Below are positions 1 to 7,877 of a stretch of 64,000 bases of DNA, one piece after another. Within the stretch, counting starts at the first letter, position 1. Every line of letters starts with the position of its first letter. Position numbers and translations under genes: made by a program. The notes under the pieces were generated by a model. That model made no database searches, had not been told where the DNA came from, and saw only the letters and a list, made by a program, of their open reading frames with translations. Origin of the DNA: Zhaonella formicivorans (GTDB lineage Bacteria; Bacillota; DUOV01; Zhaonellaceae); contig NZ_CP085524.1 of the NCBI RefSeq assembly GCF_004353525.1, positions 1,832,142-1,896,141 on the forward strand, given 5' to 3'.

Positions 1-72
1 ATAGCGCAAGGGGCTGTTTTCAACAGGGTTGAACAAAACCATGGTTTCTCCTAATGTTACGACTTCAGGCAT
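1..72 (-). CDS. 2-keto-3-deoxygluconate kinase-like PfkB sugar kinase (N-terminal fragment)
   Basis: Only the first 24 codons lie in the window; the gene runs off the left edge. The readable start is MPEVVTLGETMVLFNP, which has the hydrophobic first strand and GET motif seen at the N-terminus of PfkB-family kinases such as KDG kinase. The ATG overlaps the end of the upstream KDPG aldolase gene by 8 bp, so the two are probably translationally coupled. A KDG kinase would phosphorylate 2-keto-3-deoxygluconate to KDPG, the substrate of that aldolase. The substrate is inferred from this pairing; the fragment alone would fit other PfkB sugar kinases. Confidence 0.6.
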   Translation of the reverse strand, partial: MPEVVTLGETMVLFNPVENSPLRY

Positions 73-724
73 TTATTCCCCCCCTTTTGGCCCTCGCCTC
101 TTGTATTTGGGTGAAAAATTTTTTTGCCTTTAACGTTATGGCTTCATAATCACCTGCTGTCAAAGCTTTCTTGTCCACTAGTTCGCTGCCCACTCCTAAG
201 GCGGCGCTGCCGGCTTCGATAAATTGGCCGGCATTGTTTAGCGTTACTCCGCCAACAGCCATTATTTCCACCGGAGCAAGCGGCGCTAATGCCGAAGCTA
301 TAGTTTCTGCGCCTAAAGTGGCCGCTGGAAAAACTTTTACCATCTCTGCTCCCGCCTTCCAAGCTTCCACAAACTCGGAAGGTGAGAAGACTCCCGGAAT
401 TACAGGTATGCCGGCACTATATCCAAGTTCAATTATTTGTGGGTCCAAATGGGGGCATAACATAAAACGTGCTCCGGCTTGAATCGCAATTTTTGCTGTT
501 TCAACATCTAATACAGTCCCCGCGCCGACCATAATCTCAGTTTCAGGTAACTTACTTAAATACCGGATCATTTCTTCCGCCCCCGGAGTGTTAAAGGTTA
601 CCTCCAGTACCCTAACTCCTCCGGCAGCCAGGCTTTGCACAGTATGCTTTATGGAGTCAATATTAATACCCCTGATAATTGCTACTAAACCAGTATCCTT
701 AATAATATCAAGAACCTTTTGCAT
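65..724 (-). CDS. eda: 2-dehydro-3-deoxyphosphogluconate (KDPG) aldolase
   Basis: The 219-residue product is the usual length for a class I KDPG/KHG aldolase. It would split KDPG into pyruvate and glyceraldehyde 3-phosphate in the cytoplasm. Visible family signatures are the N-terminal VLEVTFNTPGA segment with the catalytic Glu, the GAGTVLD phosphate/substrate motif, and MVKVFPAATLG near residue 130, where the Lys forms the Schiff base. GGVTLNNAGQFIEAG and GVGSELV form the C-terminal phosphate site. It is the penultimate gene seen in the sigma-54-driven operon and overlaps the kinase gene that follows. KDPG and 4-hydroxy-2-oxoglutarate aldolase activities cannot be separated from sequence alone. 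Confidence 0.9.
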   Translation of the reverse strand: MQKVLDIIKDTGLVAIIRGINIDSIKHTVQSLAAGGVRVLEVTFNTPGAEEMIRYLSKLPETEIMVGAGTVLDVETAKIAIQAGARFMLCPHLDPQIIELGYSAGIPVIPGVFSPSEFVEAWKAGAEMVKVFPAATLGAETIASALAPLAPVEIMAVGGVTLNNAGQFIEAGSAALGVGSELVDKKALTAGDYEAITLKAKKFFTQIQEARAKRGGINA

Positions 725-730
725 ATTCTT

Positions 731-1702
731 CTACTCCCGGGGAAGTTCCTCAGCGAAAAGCTTCCCATTATCCATTATTATTTTGCTGTCTATTTTTACT
801 GTAGGGTTTAAGATAATGCCGTCTACATGAAAATCCACTTCGACATTGCCTCCAAAGGTATGGTTGGCCCCCAGGGCAACATGAACTGTACCCAGCACTT
901 TTTCATCTTCCAGGATGTTGCCTGAGAGCTGCGCTTTGTCATTGGTCCCAATGCCAAACTCTCCAATGTTCCTGGCAGCAACAGGCTTTTGCTTCAACAT
1001 TCTTTCCAACGATTCTTTGCCCTGGCCCCCGGAAACGACTTTCTGAACGTAACCATCTTTCACCTCTAAGACCAGTGGCTCTTTTAACAGACCCACGCCG
1101 GCCAAGGAACCGTCAAAAACCAGTATTCCTTGAGCCGTACCTTCAACAGGGGCTATAAATGCTTCTCCAGCCGGCAGGTTGCTGCTCATTCCGGGTTTGT
1201 CCAAGATACCCGTATCCAGCTCGGCTGTCCGGCCTGCAATGGAAAACGTCAAATCTGTTCCTGCCGGGCTGGTGATTTGTACAAAATTACCTTTGGATAA
1301 AAATTCCCCATATAATTTTGTTCGTTTTGCAATCCCATGGTAGTCGGCGGCCATGGCTCTCAGAAAAAGCTCCATTGTGATCGTGGGCATGCTGGCTACC
1401 CGGGCCCCTTTGGCACATGCATTTTTTCGAGCATTGGTATGACTTAGGGATTTGTCAGTAGGCATTACGATCACATCACTGGCCGCCATGGCTGCTGCTA
1501 CAGGTGACGGCGGCTCTTCACCATGATTTTGCCTGGGCTTGAATTTTATAAATGCAGGCTCAGCCCCTAATTTCTCCGCTGCCTGGTATAAAGCCAGAGC
1601 CACCTGGCAGTCTGTCCGGTCTGATACTACCAGTGCCTTTTCGCCTTTTGAAATTTTTAAACACCCACTCAACGCCTTTTCTGCCGCTTCCAAGACCTGC
1701 AT
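731..1702 (-). CDS. M29-family metallo-aminopeptidase (leucyl aminopeptidase/AmpT-like)
   Basis: A 323-residue protein resembling peptidase family M29 (thermophilic aminopeptidases). Expected metal ligands are visible in order: Glu in LPAGEAFIAPVEG, Glu in NIGEFGIGTN, His in GTVHVALGANHTFGG and the His-x-Asp pair in DFHVDGII. It is somewhat shorter than characterised M29 enzymes (about 410 residues), and the N-terminal Rossmann-like part looks reduced. A GGGAGA site lies 5 nt before the ATG. It sits between the MoaD-like gene and eda in a tight same-strand array, so it is probably co-transcribed. Its role here is unclear; hydrolysis of an amide or peptide intermediate is one possibility. Confidence 0.75.
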   Translation of the reverse strand: MQVLEAAEKALSGCLKISKGEKALVVSDRTDCQVALALYQAAEKLGAEPAFIKFKPRQNHGEEPPSPVAAAMAASDVIVMPTDKSLSHTNARKNACAKGARVASMPTITMELFLRAMAADYHGIAKRTKLYGEFLSKGNFVQITSPAGTDLTFSIAGRTAELDTGILDKPGMSSNLPAGEAFIAPVEGTAQGILVFDGSLAGVGLLKEPLVLEVKDGYVQKVVSGGQGKESLERMLKQKPVAARNIGEFGIGTNDKAQLSGNILEDEKVLGTVHVALGANHTFGGNVEVDFHVDGIILNPTVKIDSKIIMDNGKLFAEELPRE

Positions 1703-1714
1703 TGTACTCTCCCT

Positions 1715-1978
1715 TTAACCTCCAGCCAACAACGGCATGATGGTGATTGTTCCATCTTCCTGCAATGTTGTCTGGTAGCCGTCTAAATACCGTATATTTT
1801 TGCCGTTTAAAATCACCAGTTTAGCGTTAAAAAACTGTTCCATTTTCTCCCCTTGCAAGCCAGATAGAAACTCCAGCACCTTGCTAACTGGAGTATGCTC
1901 ATCCAATTCCAGTTCTGCCGGCGCATTAACTAAGTGTTGTTCCACCCCTGCCAAGTATTTGAAAACAATTTTAATCAC
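1715..1978 (-). CDS. MoaD/ThiS-family sulfur carrier protein
   Basis: A small ubiquitin-fold protein (87-90 residues) ending in LLAGG. The C-terminal Gly-Gly is what MoaD and ThiS proteins use for adenylation and thiocarboxylation. Because the same operon encodes an aldehyde:ferredoxin oxidoreductase, a role in pyranopterin (tungstopterin) synthesis is more likely than thiamin synthesis; this is inference from context. The start is uncertain: GTG codons occur at 1987, 1984 and 1978, and the AAAGGGG site at 1988-1994 is best spaced for 1978, which is used here. Confidence 0.8.
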   Translation of the reverse strand: MIKIVFKYLAGVEQHLVNAPAELELDEHTPVSKVLEFLSGLQGEKMEQFFNAKLVILNGKNIRYLDGYQTTLQEDGTITIMPLLAGG

Positions 1979-2000
1979 CTGCACCACCCCTTTGATGGAA

Positions 2001-3128
2001 CTATTTCTTATTAAGTTCCTCCAACGGCTGGTATACTAATTCGGGAAAACCATAACGGGCAGGGCTGAAAGCTTCTTGCCCGATGTCTGAGGTTGCACTG
2101 GCGCGCAGCCGGGGATGGCAGGGCATGCCCACTAAATTCATAACCATTCCCTCTTTAATCTCAACACTCATGATACCCCTGCCATCTTCAGTCAGCATGC
2201 AGACCATATCCGGGAACAAGACTTTCAACTCTCCGTCCACCCAAAGGGCCATTGTTTCATTTTTGATTACTAATTTGGCTTGGTGTCCCTCAAACAGACC
2301 TTGTCCCTGCAGTTCCACCACTGTCAAATAGAAACCCCCACGGTCTTCCCCGGACACTTTTACTACTTGTCCTTTTAAGAAGTGGATTCCATTGGAATAC
2401 TCAATAAATGCTTTAACCGGGTCCTGGCCTTTTTCTCGGGCCTTAATAACGATCTTGCCTATTTCCATTGCTTTGGTAATAGTTTTGGGCACCACCGCAC
2501 GCTTGAGCTCGGCACCGCTCATGGGGTAATGGACATTACCTCCTAACCCTCCGCCATTTGTTACCATCCAACGACCAATCTGGTCAGGAAAAATGGAATT
2601 GGCACTTTCTGTAACAATAATTGTATTCCCCTTATGGTCTGCCAGCGGCATAGGGGTAAGGGATATGCCGTGACCGATGAAACTAGTCATCTGTGTCTCA
2701 GGGGCACACCGTCCCAGGGCATCACCGTTAATTACAGTAATGCCTGTCCTGGCTGCTACAGCAAACATCACAGGGGTGTTTAATCCTCCTACTTCAAAAG
2801 GCACGATATGGCTCACTTTTCTGTTATAAAGCCGCTCCAAACATTTCAAAGCTTCAACTATTTCGAAACGCTCGTCCCAGCCTTTTAACAGCTCTTCCAT
2901 ACTCATGCTTTCCAGAGTTTTAACTGAACCCATTATGCCTCCCGAAGTTATGAGGGCGTCATCTGCCACATCCTCCGGGTCCACGATTTTGTACTCTTTA
3001 CCCGCTTCCAAATCCTTTTTCATAATTGCCCTGCCCCATTCCGGGTTTCCCCCGCCTCCGGTGCCCAAAATGGCAAGGCCTTCCATCAAAGGGTCTACAT
3101 CTTCCATTTTTATAATGTATTCAGCCAC
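2001..3128 (-). CDS. DUF917 family protein (second copy of the operon)
   Basis: About 375 residues of the DUF917 family, which usually accompanies hydantoinase/oxoprolinase (HyuA-like) genes. Recognisable parts are the N-terminal GTGGGGNPEWG glycine-rich loop, VGGLNTPVMFAVAA, INGDALGRCAPETQMTSF in the middle and MPCHPRLR near the C-terminus. A second member lies at 9462-10592; both carry the GGGG loop and the D-A-G/M-G-R...Q-M-T-S-F signature, so they are paralogues. No catalytic activity is established for the family. The start is placed at GTG 3128, preceded by GGAGG at 3135-3139; an ATG 21 nt upstream has no such site. Confidence 0.85.
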   Translation of the reverse strand: MAEYIIKMEDVDPLMEGLAILGTGGGGNPEWGRAIMKKDLEAGKEYKIVDPEDVADDALITSGGIMGSVKTLESMSMEELLKGWDERFEIVEALKCLERLYNRKVSHIVPFEVGGLNTPVMFAVAARTGITVINGDALGRCAPETQMTSFIGHGISLTPMPLADHKGNTIIVTESANSIFPDQIGRWMVTNGGGLGGNVHYPMSGAELKRAVVPKTITKAMEIGKIVIKAREKGQDPVKAFIEYSNGIHFLKGQVVKVSGEDRGGFYLTVVELQGQGLFEGHQAKLVIKNETMALWVDGELKVLFPDMVCMLTEDGRGIMSVEIKEGMVMNLVGMPCHPRLRASATSDIGQEAFSPARYGFPELVYQPLEELNKK

Positions 3129-3179
3129 TTTTACTCCTCCGTTTAACAAGTTGTCAACTTAAACTGGATTTTGCTGCTC

Positions 3180-5087
3180 CTACGGCAAGCGGTTCATTTT
3201 TTTTAGTTCAACAGCCACATTTTCCAGCCCTAAGGCCTTTAATGTTTCTTCTTTAGGCCAGCTGGTTGCCTTATCCCAGTTATGCAGCTCATAATATTCG
3301 TCAAGCATCCTGTCCAGCTTATCCTTTGTTAAGATTGCGCCCTCGCCTTTTCTTTCAGGTAATTCTTCATGCATCAGTCGGTAAGGCGCAGTATCCAATT
3401 CTCTGGTAGCACCTTCCCGGACATTGAAACATTTTTCCAATGTCACGATGCGGCGGCCTGCTTCCATCAACTCTTCTTCGCTCATGTCTATCCCAAAAGC
3501 CGCTGAGTAAAGCTTTGCCATTCTTTCCGGGGTAACACCATATAAAGCTGTGGAACTGAAGGCACAAAAACCTAAACAGTCTGTTGCCGCGTAGCAGTCC
3601 TCGTGCCAACGGACAATTTCCGCTCTTTTTTCAATAAGGTAAGGATTTGCATATTTTTCATCGCCGGTAATTTCTTTAATTACCGCCCGTGCTTCAGGGC
3701 TTAAGCCGAATTCAGCATAACATTCAGTGTGGAGGTGGTCCGCACCCCTTGGGTTTACAGCAAAAGCCAGCGCATATGCGTTTGAGGAGCGCGTCTCAAC
3801 CCGCGACTGTTCCAGGCCTTTTACTTCAATTGCCCATTTCCAGGAATCTTGGCCTATTTTTTCGGCAGCTTTTTTAACACCCTCCGCCAGTACAGCGCCT
3901 AATCCTTCCCGGTAGGCAATTTGTCGGGTCAGCTGGACTACGGCCTCCCCATTGCCCCAGGACAAATCCATCCCTGCTTCTTCTTTGCTGATTACACCTT
4001 TTTCAAAACATTCCATGGCCCACTGAATGACCGCACCAACGGAAATAGTATCCATACCCAGGATATTGCACAGCTCGTTTGCCTTGAGCACTGCTTCAAC
4101 TTCGTCTACACCACATCCAGCACCTAAAGCACTGAGGGTTTCATATTCCGGACCACCGGCGTAGGAGCCCGTGTACTTGCCTGCAGTAACCTCGTTATAG
4201 CGATGACAGCTAATCACACAGCCATTGCAGCCTACTTTCCTTTTTAATAGCCCCGAGTCTTCCAAGTAATTGCCGCTAAGCTTCTCAGCACCTTCAAAAT
4301 GGCCTCTTTGGAAATTTTTTGTCGGGTAGGCCTTTATTTCGTTCACCGGAAGTGTGCTGCCTGAAGTTCCGAAGCGGTGCAGCCCGGCGGCTCCCGAATC
4401 GTTATAAACTGCTTCCCTGGTTTCAACTGCCACTTTTCCGAACTCTTCCGGACGGGCGTATTTTATGGCGCCGGAACCTTTTACTGCTACCGCCTTTAAA
4501 TTTTTGGAACCCATGACCGCACCGGCCCCGCCCCTGGCCGCGGCATTGTAGATGGAACACATAATGGCGGCCATTTTAACCAGATTTTCGCCGGCAGGTC
4601 CAATGCAAGCTACCTGCAAATCAGGGATATTCTCTTTGGACTTTAATGTCTCAGTTGTTTCCCGGACATCCTTGCCCCATAGATCCGAAGCATCTTTGAT
4701 TTCTACACGACTGTCTTTGATCAGAATATATACCGGTTTTGGACTTTTCCCATAGACCACCAGGTGATCAAACCCGGCAAAACGCAGTTCAGCACCCCAG
4801 TGGCCTCCTACGTTTGTTTTTAAATACAACCCGGTTGCAGGGCTCTTACAGGTGACGGTGGTCCTGCCGCTGCATGGTGCAGGCGTACCGCTTAAAGCCC
4901 CTGCTCCAAAGATCAATACATTATCTTCGCCCAAAGGATCAATACCTGGCTTGACATTATCCCAAAGGAGCTTTGCATTAATTCCCCTGGAACCGAGAAA
5001 AGCCTTCGATATTTTTTCCTGAATAGTCTCTGTCAAGATTTCACCTGTTGTTAAATTGACATGCAATATTTTCAATTGGTAGGACAC
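3180..5087 (-). CDS. aor: Aldehyde:ferredoxin oxidoreductase (tungsten/molybdopterin enzyme)
   Basis: About 635 residues, the expected length for AOR-family enzymes that oxidise aldehydes to acids (or reduce acids) with ferredoxin. N-terminal segments such as LGSRGINAKLLWD and the NVGGHWGAELRFAGFDHLVVYG stretch fit the pterin-binding domain. The [4Fe-4S] ligands are GCNGCVISC plus a fourth Cys in DCLGFCAFSS near residue 530. The start is set at GTG 5087, preceded by GAGGGAGG; reading farther upstream would overlap the ferredoxin gene in an implausible frame. A dedicated ferredoxin subunit lies directly upstream and a MoaD-like protein downstream, so the complex and part of its cofactor supply appear co-transcribed. 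The aldehyde substrate is unknown. Confidence 0.92.
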   Translation of the reverse strand: MSYQLKILHVNLTTGEILTETIQEKISKAFLGSRGINAKLLWDNVKPGIDPLGEDNVLIFGAGALSGTPAPCSGRTTVTCKSPATGLYLKTNVGGHWGAELRFAGFDHLVVYGKSPKPVYILIKDSRVEIKDASDLWGKDVRETTETLKSKENIPDLQVACIGPAGENLVKMAAIMCSIYNAAARGGAGAVMGSKNLKAVAVKGSGAIKYARPEEFGKVAVETREAVYNDSGAAGLHRFGTSGSTLPVNEIKAYPTKNFQRGHFEGAEKLSGNYLEDSGLLKRKVGCNGCVISCHRYNEVTAGKYTGSYAGGPEYETLSALGAGCGVDEVEAVLKANELCNILGMDTISVGAVIQWAMECFEKGVISKEEAGMDLSWGNGEAVVQLTRQIAYREGLGAVLAEGVKKAAEKIGQDSWKWAIEVKGLEQSRVETRSSNAYALAFAVNPRGADHLHTECYAEFGLSPEARAVIKEITGDEKYANPYLIEKRAEIVRWHEDCYAATDCLGFCAFSSTALYGVTPERMAKLYSAAFGIDMSEEELMEAGRRIVTLEKCFNVREGATRELDTAPYRLMHEELPERKGEGAILTKDKLDRMLDEYYELHNWDKATSWPKEETLKALGLENVAVELKKMNRLP

Positions 5088-5103
5088 CGGTTTCCCTCCC
5101 TCA

Positions 5104-5523
5104 TTATTGGCTATTTGACGCCAGTTCGAGACAGCCCGGAAGCTTGCAGGCTTGAATACAAGCCGGGTCCCCTCCGCAGAGGTCGCACTTGGCCGCCACA
5201 TTTTTGCTTGCTAAGAAAAACATTGCGCCATATGGGCAGGCATCGACACAAGCCTGACACCCAATACATTCTTCTTCCAGAACTATTAGAACACCATTTT
5301 TTTCATTTTCTACAATAGCACCAACAGGACATGCTTTTTGGCAGTGGGCTTCCTCACACTGATGGCATACTACAGGGAAACATTCTTCAACAGGCTCATT
5401 TTTCTTAATCTTTAATCGGGCCAAACTGTACCCCGATTCTCCCTCATGGGCAAAAGAGCAAGCCAGCATACACGCTTTACACCCGGTACAGTTGGCTGCA
5501 TTTACAGAAATAAACTTGCTCAT
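5104..5523 (-). CDS. 4Fe-4S ferredoxin, electron-transfer subunit of AOR
   Basis: A 139-residue polyferredoxin of the HycB/DMSO-reductase iron-sulfur subunit type. Cys clusters are visible as CTGCKACMLAC, CHQCEEAHCQKACP, CIGCQACVDACP and CDLCGGDPACIQAC, enough for up to four [4Fe-4S] centres. It is 16 nt upstream of the AOR start and separated by 112 nt from the flavodoxin-like gene before it, so it most likely forms a two-subunit enzyme with AOR and passes electrons to or from ferredoxin or the flavoprotein. Confidence 0.9.
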   Translation of the reverse strand: MSKFISVNAANCTGCKACMLACSFAHEGESGYSLARLKIKKNEPVEECFPVVCHQCEEAHCQKACPVGAIVENEKNGVLIVLEEECIGCQACVDACPYGAMFFLASKNVAAKCDLCGGDPACIQACKLPGCLELASNSQ

Positions 5524-5635
5524 TTTTTCCCTCCTTTGAATATCAAGCTTTATTGAGCACTAATGTTCAAAGATGATTTAAACCCTTAACTGACATGTCA
5601 TTAAATTCTAAGTAAGTTTCGACAATTGAAACAAA

Positions 5636-6376
5636 TTATTCAGAGACAGCAAGACGTTCTAACAAGGGAATATATACAGGGTCTTTTTTCAAGTATTCAG
5701 ATTGTACACGGGCTCCTGCTTTAAGCAGTCCCGCCAATTCCACAGCCCTTTTGGCCAAAGCGCGGCTGGCTTTTACAGCCACTAACGCATCAAACTTATT
5801 TTCCGCAACCTGTTTTTTAATTGCGTTCCGGTCAATGTCGTTATAAGTCCAACCGCCGGCGCCAATATAGGCTTCCCACATATCTCCTGTTACCGGCACA
5901 CATCCCATAATTAATGCATGGTTGATCAGATCGGTGATTGTATGTTCTTGCCCTGAGAAAACGTGGGCCCCTTGCGCTATTGCCCCAATGACTTTCAGAC
6001 TTTTTGGCAGGGTAACCGCTTCAGGCGAAAAGTTTTTGGAGTATCTGCCAAACAGACTGTTTCCTAACCGGTCTAAAGCCGCTTTTAATTGGGCAGGAAT
6101 ACCCATGTGATAAACCGGTACGGAGTAAAGGACTACATCGGCTTCAATCCATTTTTCAACAAACTCGTTAAAGTCATCTTTGATAATGCAGACCCCGCCA
6201 TTATCAGCGCATTTTTGGCACATGACACAGGGAGCCAGTTTTTTGCCCCTTACCGAGTAATAGTCGGTAAAAACTTCAAATTGCGGTATACTTTTGGCAG
6301 CTTCCAATGCTTCTTCAAGTAAATACTTGCTGTTTCCATCCCTGGGACTGCCGCAAATTCCTAAAACTTTTAACAA
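5636..6376 (-). CDS. NADPH-dependent FMN reductase / flavodoxin-like flavoprotein
   Basis: A 246-residue protein of the multimeric flavodoxin/FMN-reductase family. ICGSPRDGNSKYLLEEAL at the N-terminus is the phosphate-binding loop for FMN. CVMCQKC followed by GVCIIKDDF is the Cys motif typical of the iron-sulfur flavoprotein-like subgroup. SVPVYHMGIPAQLKAALDR completes the flavin site. Likely role: cytoplasmic electron transfer between ferredoxin/AOR and another acceptor (inference from position). The ATG has an AGGAGG-like site (AAAGGAGGC) about 7 nt upstream. Confidence 0.82.
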   Translation of the reverse strand: MLKVLGICGSPRDGNSKYLLEEALEAAKSIPQFEVFTDYYSVRGKKLAPCVMCQKCADNGGVCIIKDDFNEFVEKWIEADVVLYSVPVYHMGIPAQLKAALDRLGNSLFGRYSKNFSPEAVTLPKSLKVIGAIAQGAHVFSGQEHTITDLINHALIMGCVPVTGDMWEAYIGAGGWTYNDIDRNAIKKQVAENKFDALVAVKASRALAKRAVELAGLLKAGARVQSEYLKKDPVYIPLLERLAVSE

Positions 6377-6414
6377 TGAATTTGCCTCCTTTAATTCAAA
6401 TTACAAAAAATAAT

Positions 6415-6512
6415 CCTCAGCCCCCAGTCCCTAGTCCCCAGTTTTTAGCCGAAATTACTGGTGACTGGCAACTGGTGACTTGACTGGCGACTGATGACTG
6501 AGGATTAACAGA
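6415..6512. repeat. Low-complexity intergenic repeat (CTGGTGACTGGC-type)
   Basis: Short degenerate units such as CCCCAGTCCCTAGTCCCCAGT and ACTGGTGACTGGCAACTGG are iterated between the aminotransferase and flavodoxin genes. The style (imperfect 7-11 nt units built on GACTGG/CTAGTC) resembles the repeats at 32205, 55065, 61610 and 63820 of this window. It has no coding potential and looks like a genome-wide dispersed intergenic repeat. Confidence 0.5.
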
Positions 6513-6561
6513 AGCGCGTACAACTGAAAGCCAGAGGCTAAGCAGAAGGTACTCTAGTACA

Positions 6562-7737
6562 TCAGCTTAAACCATATTCTTGACGAACAAACTTGTCGAT
6601 CCTCTCTACTGCTTTCTTAATGTTGTCCTCAGAATTAGCAAAGGAGAACCTTAAGTAACCCTCACCCGCCTGACCAAATCCAGAACCGGGTACGGTAACA
6701 ACCCTAGCTTTAGTTAAAAGGTCCATAGCAACTTCTTCTGAACTTCTGCCAAGTTGTTTAATGTTAGCAAAAAGGTAGAAAGTACCTTTTGGCAGCTTAC
6801 AGGAAAAGCCCGGGACCTGTTGTAGTCCTTCCACCAATAGCTTCCTGCGCCGGTCGTAGCTGTTTATCATTTCCTGCACCTGCTCTCGTGAACTTTGCAG
6901 GGCTGTTATTGCTGCCTTTTGGGAAATGGAAGGGGCGCAAGCTACAATGCTTTCCTGCAGTTTAACCATCGGCTTTTGAATTTCAGATGGAACTACCGCA
7001 TAACCTACGCGCCAACCAGTCATAGCGTAAGTCTTGGAAAAGCTGTTAATAATGACAGTCCGCTCTTTCATTCCGGGAAGGCTTGCAATGCTTACATGTT
7101 TTGTCCCGTCATAAACAATGCGGTCATACACCTCATCAGAGATCACCAGCAAATCATACTTGCGTACCAGTTCTGCTATATCTTCCAAATTCTCCCGGCT
7201 CATCACTGCGCCCGTTGGGTTGCAGGGTGAATTTATTAAAATAGCTTTAGTCCTGGCTGTGATTTTTCTTTCAATTTCTTCTGCTTTGAGATTAAAATCA
7301 TCATCTTCATAAACCGGAACCGTAACCGGCTGTCCCCCGGCAAGCAGACAATGAGAGACATAATTGGACCATAAAGGTTCCTGTACAATGATTTCGTCTC
7401 CTGGGTTTATTACAGCCAGCATACTTAAGGAAAGCGCTCCCATGGCGCCGATAGTAACTATCACTTCGTTCTCCGGATCAACGAACTGGTTGATTAGTTC
7501 CTCCGTCTCTTTTGCTATCAGCTTCCTCAACTCAATGTATCCGGCGTTGTGGGTGTAGTGGGTTGCCCCTGCTTTAGCACCGAGCATTGATTCTTCGATT
7601 ATATGTCCGGGTGTTGTAAAATCCGGTTCGCCTATTCCCAGGTTCACAACATCTTCCATACCCTGGGCAATGTTGAACATTTTACGTATGCTGGAAGCCG
7701 GTATTCCTGCTGCCCTTTCTGAAACAAACTTGTGCAA
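6562..7737 (-). CDS. Class I/II pyridoxal-phosphate aminotransferase (aspartate/aromatic type)
   Basis: About 391 residues, typical for fold-type I aminotransferases of the AspC/AraT group that transfer an amino group from an amino acid to a 2-oxo acid. Signatures: NLGIGEPDFTTP, INSPCNPTGAVMS (PLP/substrate), ISDEVYDRIVYD, and SFSKTYAMTGWRVGY, whose Lys binds PLP and whose Arg contributes to phosphate binding. RFSFANSEDNI near the C-terminus holds the carboxylate-binding Arg. The start is assigned to TTG 7737, which has GAGGTGAT a few bases upstream; an ATG 60 nt upstream lacks a ribosome binding site. Third gene of the sigma-54 operon. Substrate not predictable. Confidence 0.88.
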   Translation of the reverse strand: MHKFVSERAAGIPASSIRKMFNIAQGMEDVVNLGIGEPDFTTPGHIIEESMLGAKAGATHYTHNAGYIELRKLIAKETEELINQFVDPENEVIVTIGAMGALSLSMLAVINPGDEIIVQEPLWSNYVSHCLLAGGQPVTVPVYEDDDFNLKAEEIERKITARTKAILINSPCNPTGAVMSRENLEDIAELVRKYDLLVISDEVYDRIVYDGTKHVSIASLPGMKERTVIINSFSKTYAMTGWRVGYAVVPSEIQKPMVKLQESIVACAPSISQKAAITALQSSREQVQEMINSYDRRRKLLVEGLQQVPGFSCKLPKGTFYLFANIKQLGRSSEEVAMDLLTKARVVTVPGSGFGQAGEGYLRFSFANSEDNIKKAVERIDKFVRQEYGLS

Positions 7738-7816
7738 AATTATCACCTCTTTAGGAAGTCTCTGAAAAGCATCCAATCGCTTTAACCTAATCTCCAAAAA
7801 TTTTGCTCATAACTCT

Positions 7817-7830
7817 TTCTCAAATGAGAA
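7817..7830. promoter_or_regulatory. TTCTCA-TGAGAA palindrome between hyuA-like and aminotransferase genes
   Basis: TTCTCA at 7817-7822 and TGAGAA at 7825-7830 form a 6-bp inverted repeat with a 2-nt spacer. The same half-sites recur beside the sigma-54 activator gene (10749-10778 and 12189-12238). The surrounding GCAGGAAA-TTCTCAT block is also shared with the site upstream of the activator. Probably a binding site of the same regulator; no -24/-12 promoter is visible between it and the aminotransferase start. Confidence 0.4.
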
Positions 7831-7877
7831 TTTTCCTGCTTTTAGGACATACTTTTCATGTGTAAAATAATAGCAAG

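Noticed and set aside
5088-5201. N-terminal extension of AOR to an ATG at 5201
   Set aside because: It would overlap the ferredoxin gene by about 100 nt, has no AOR similarity, and a well-placed GAGGGAGG precedes GTG 5087.
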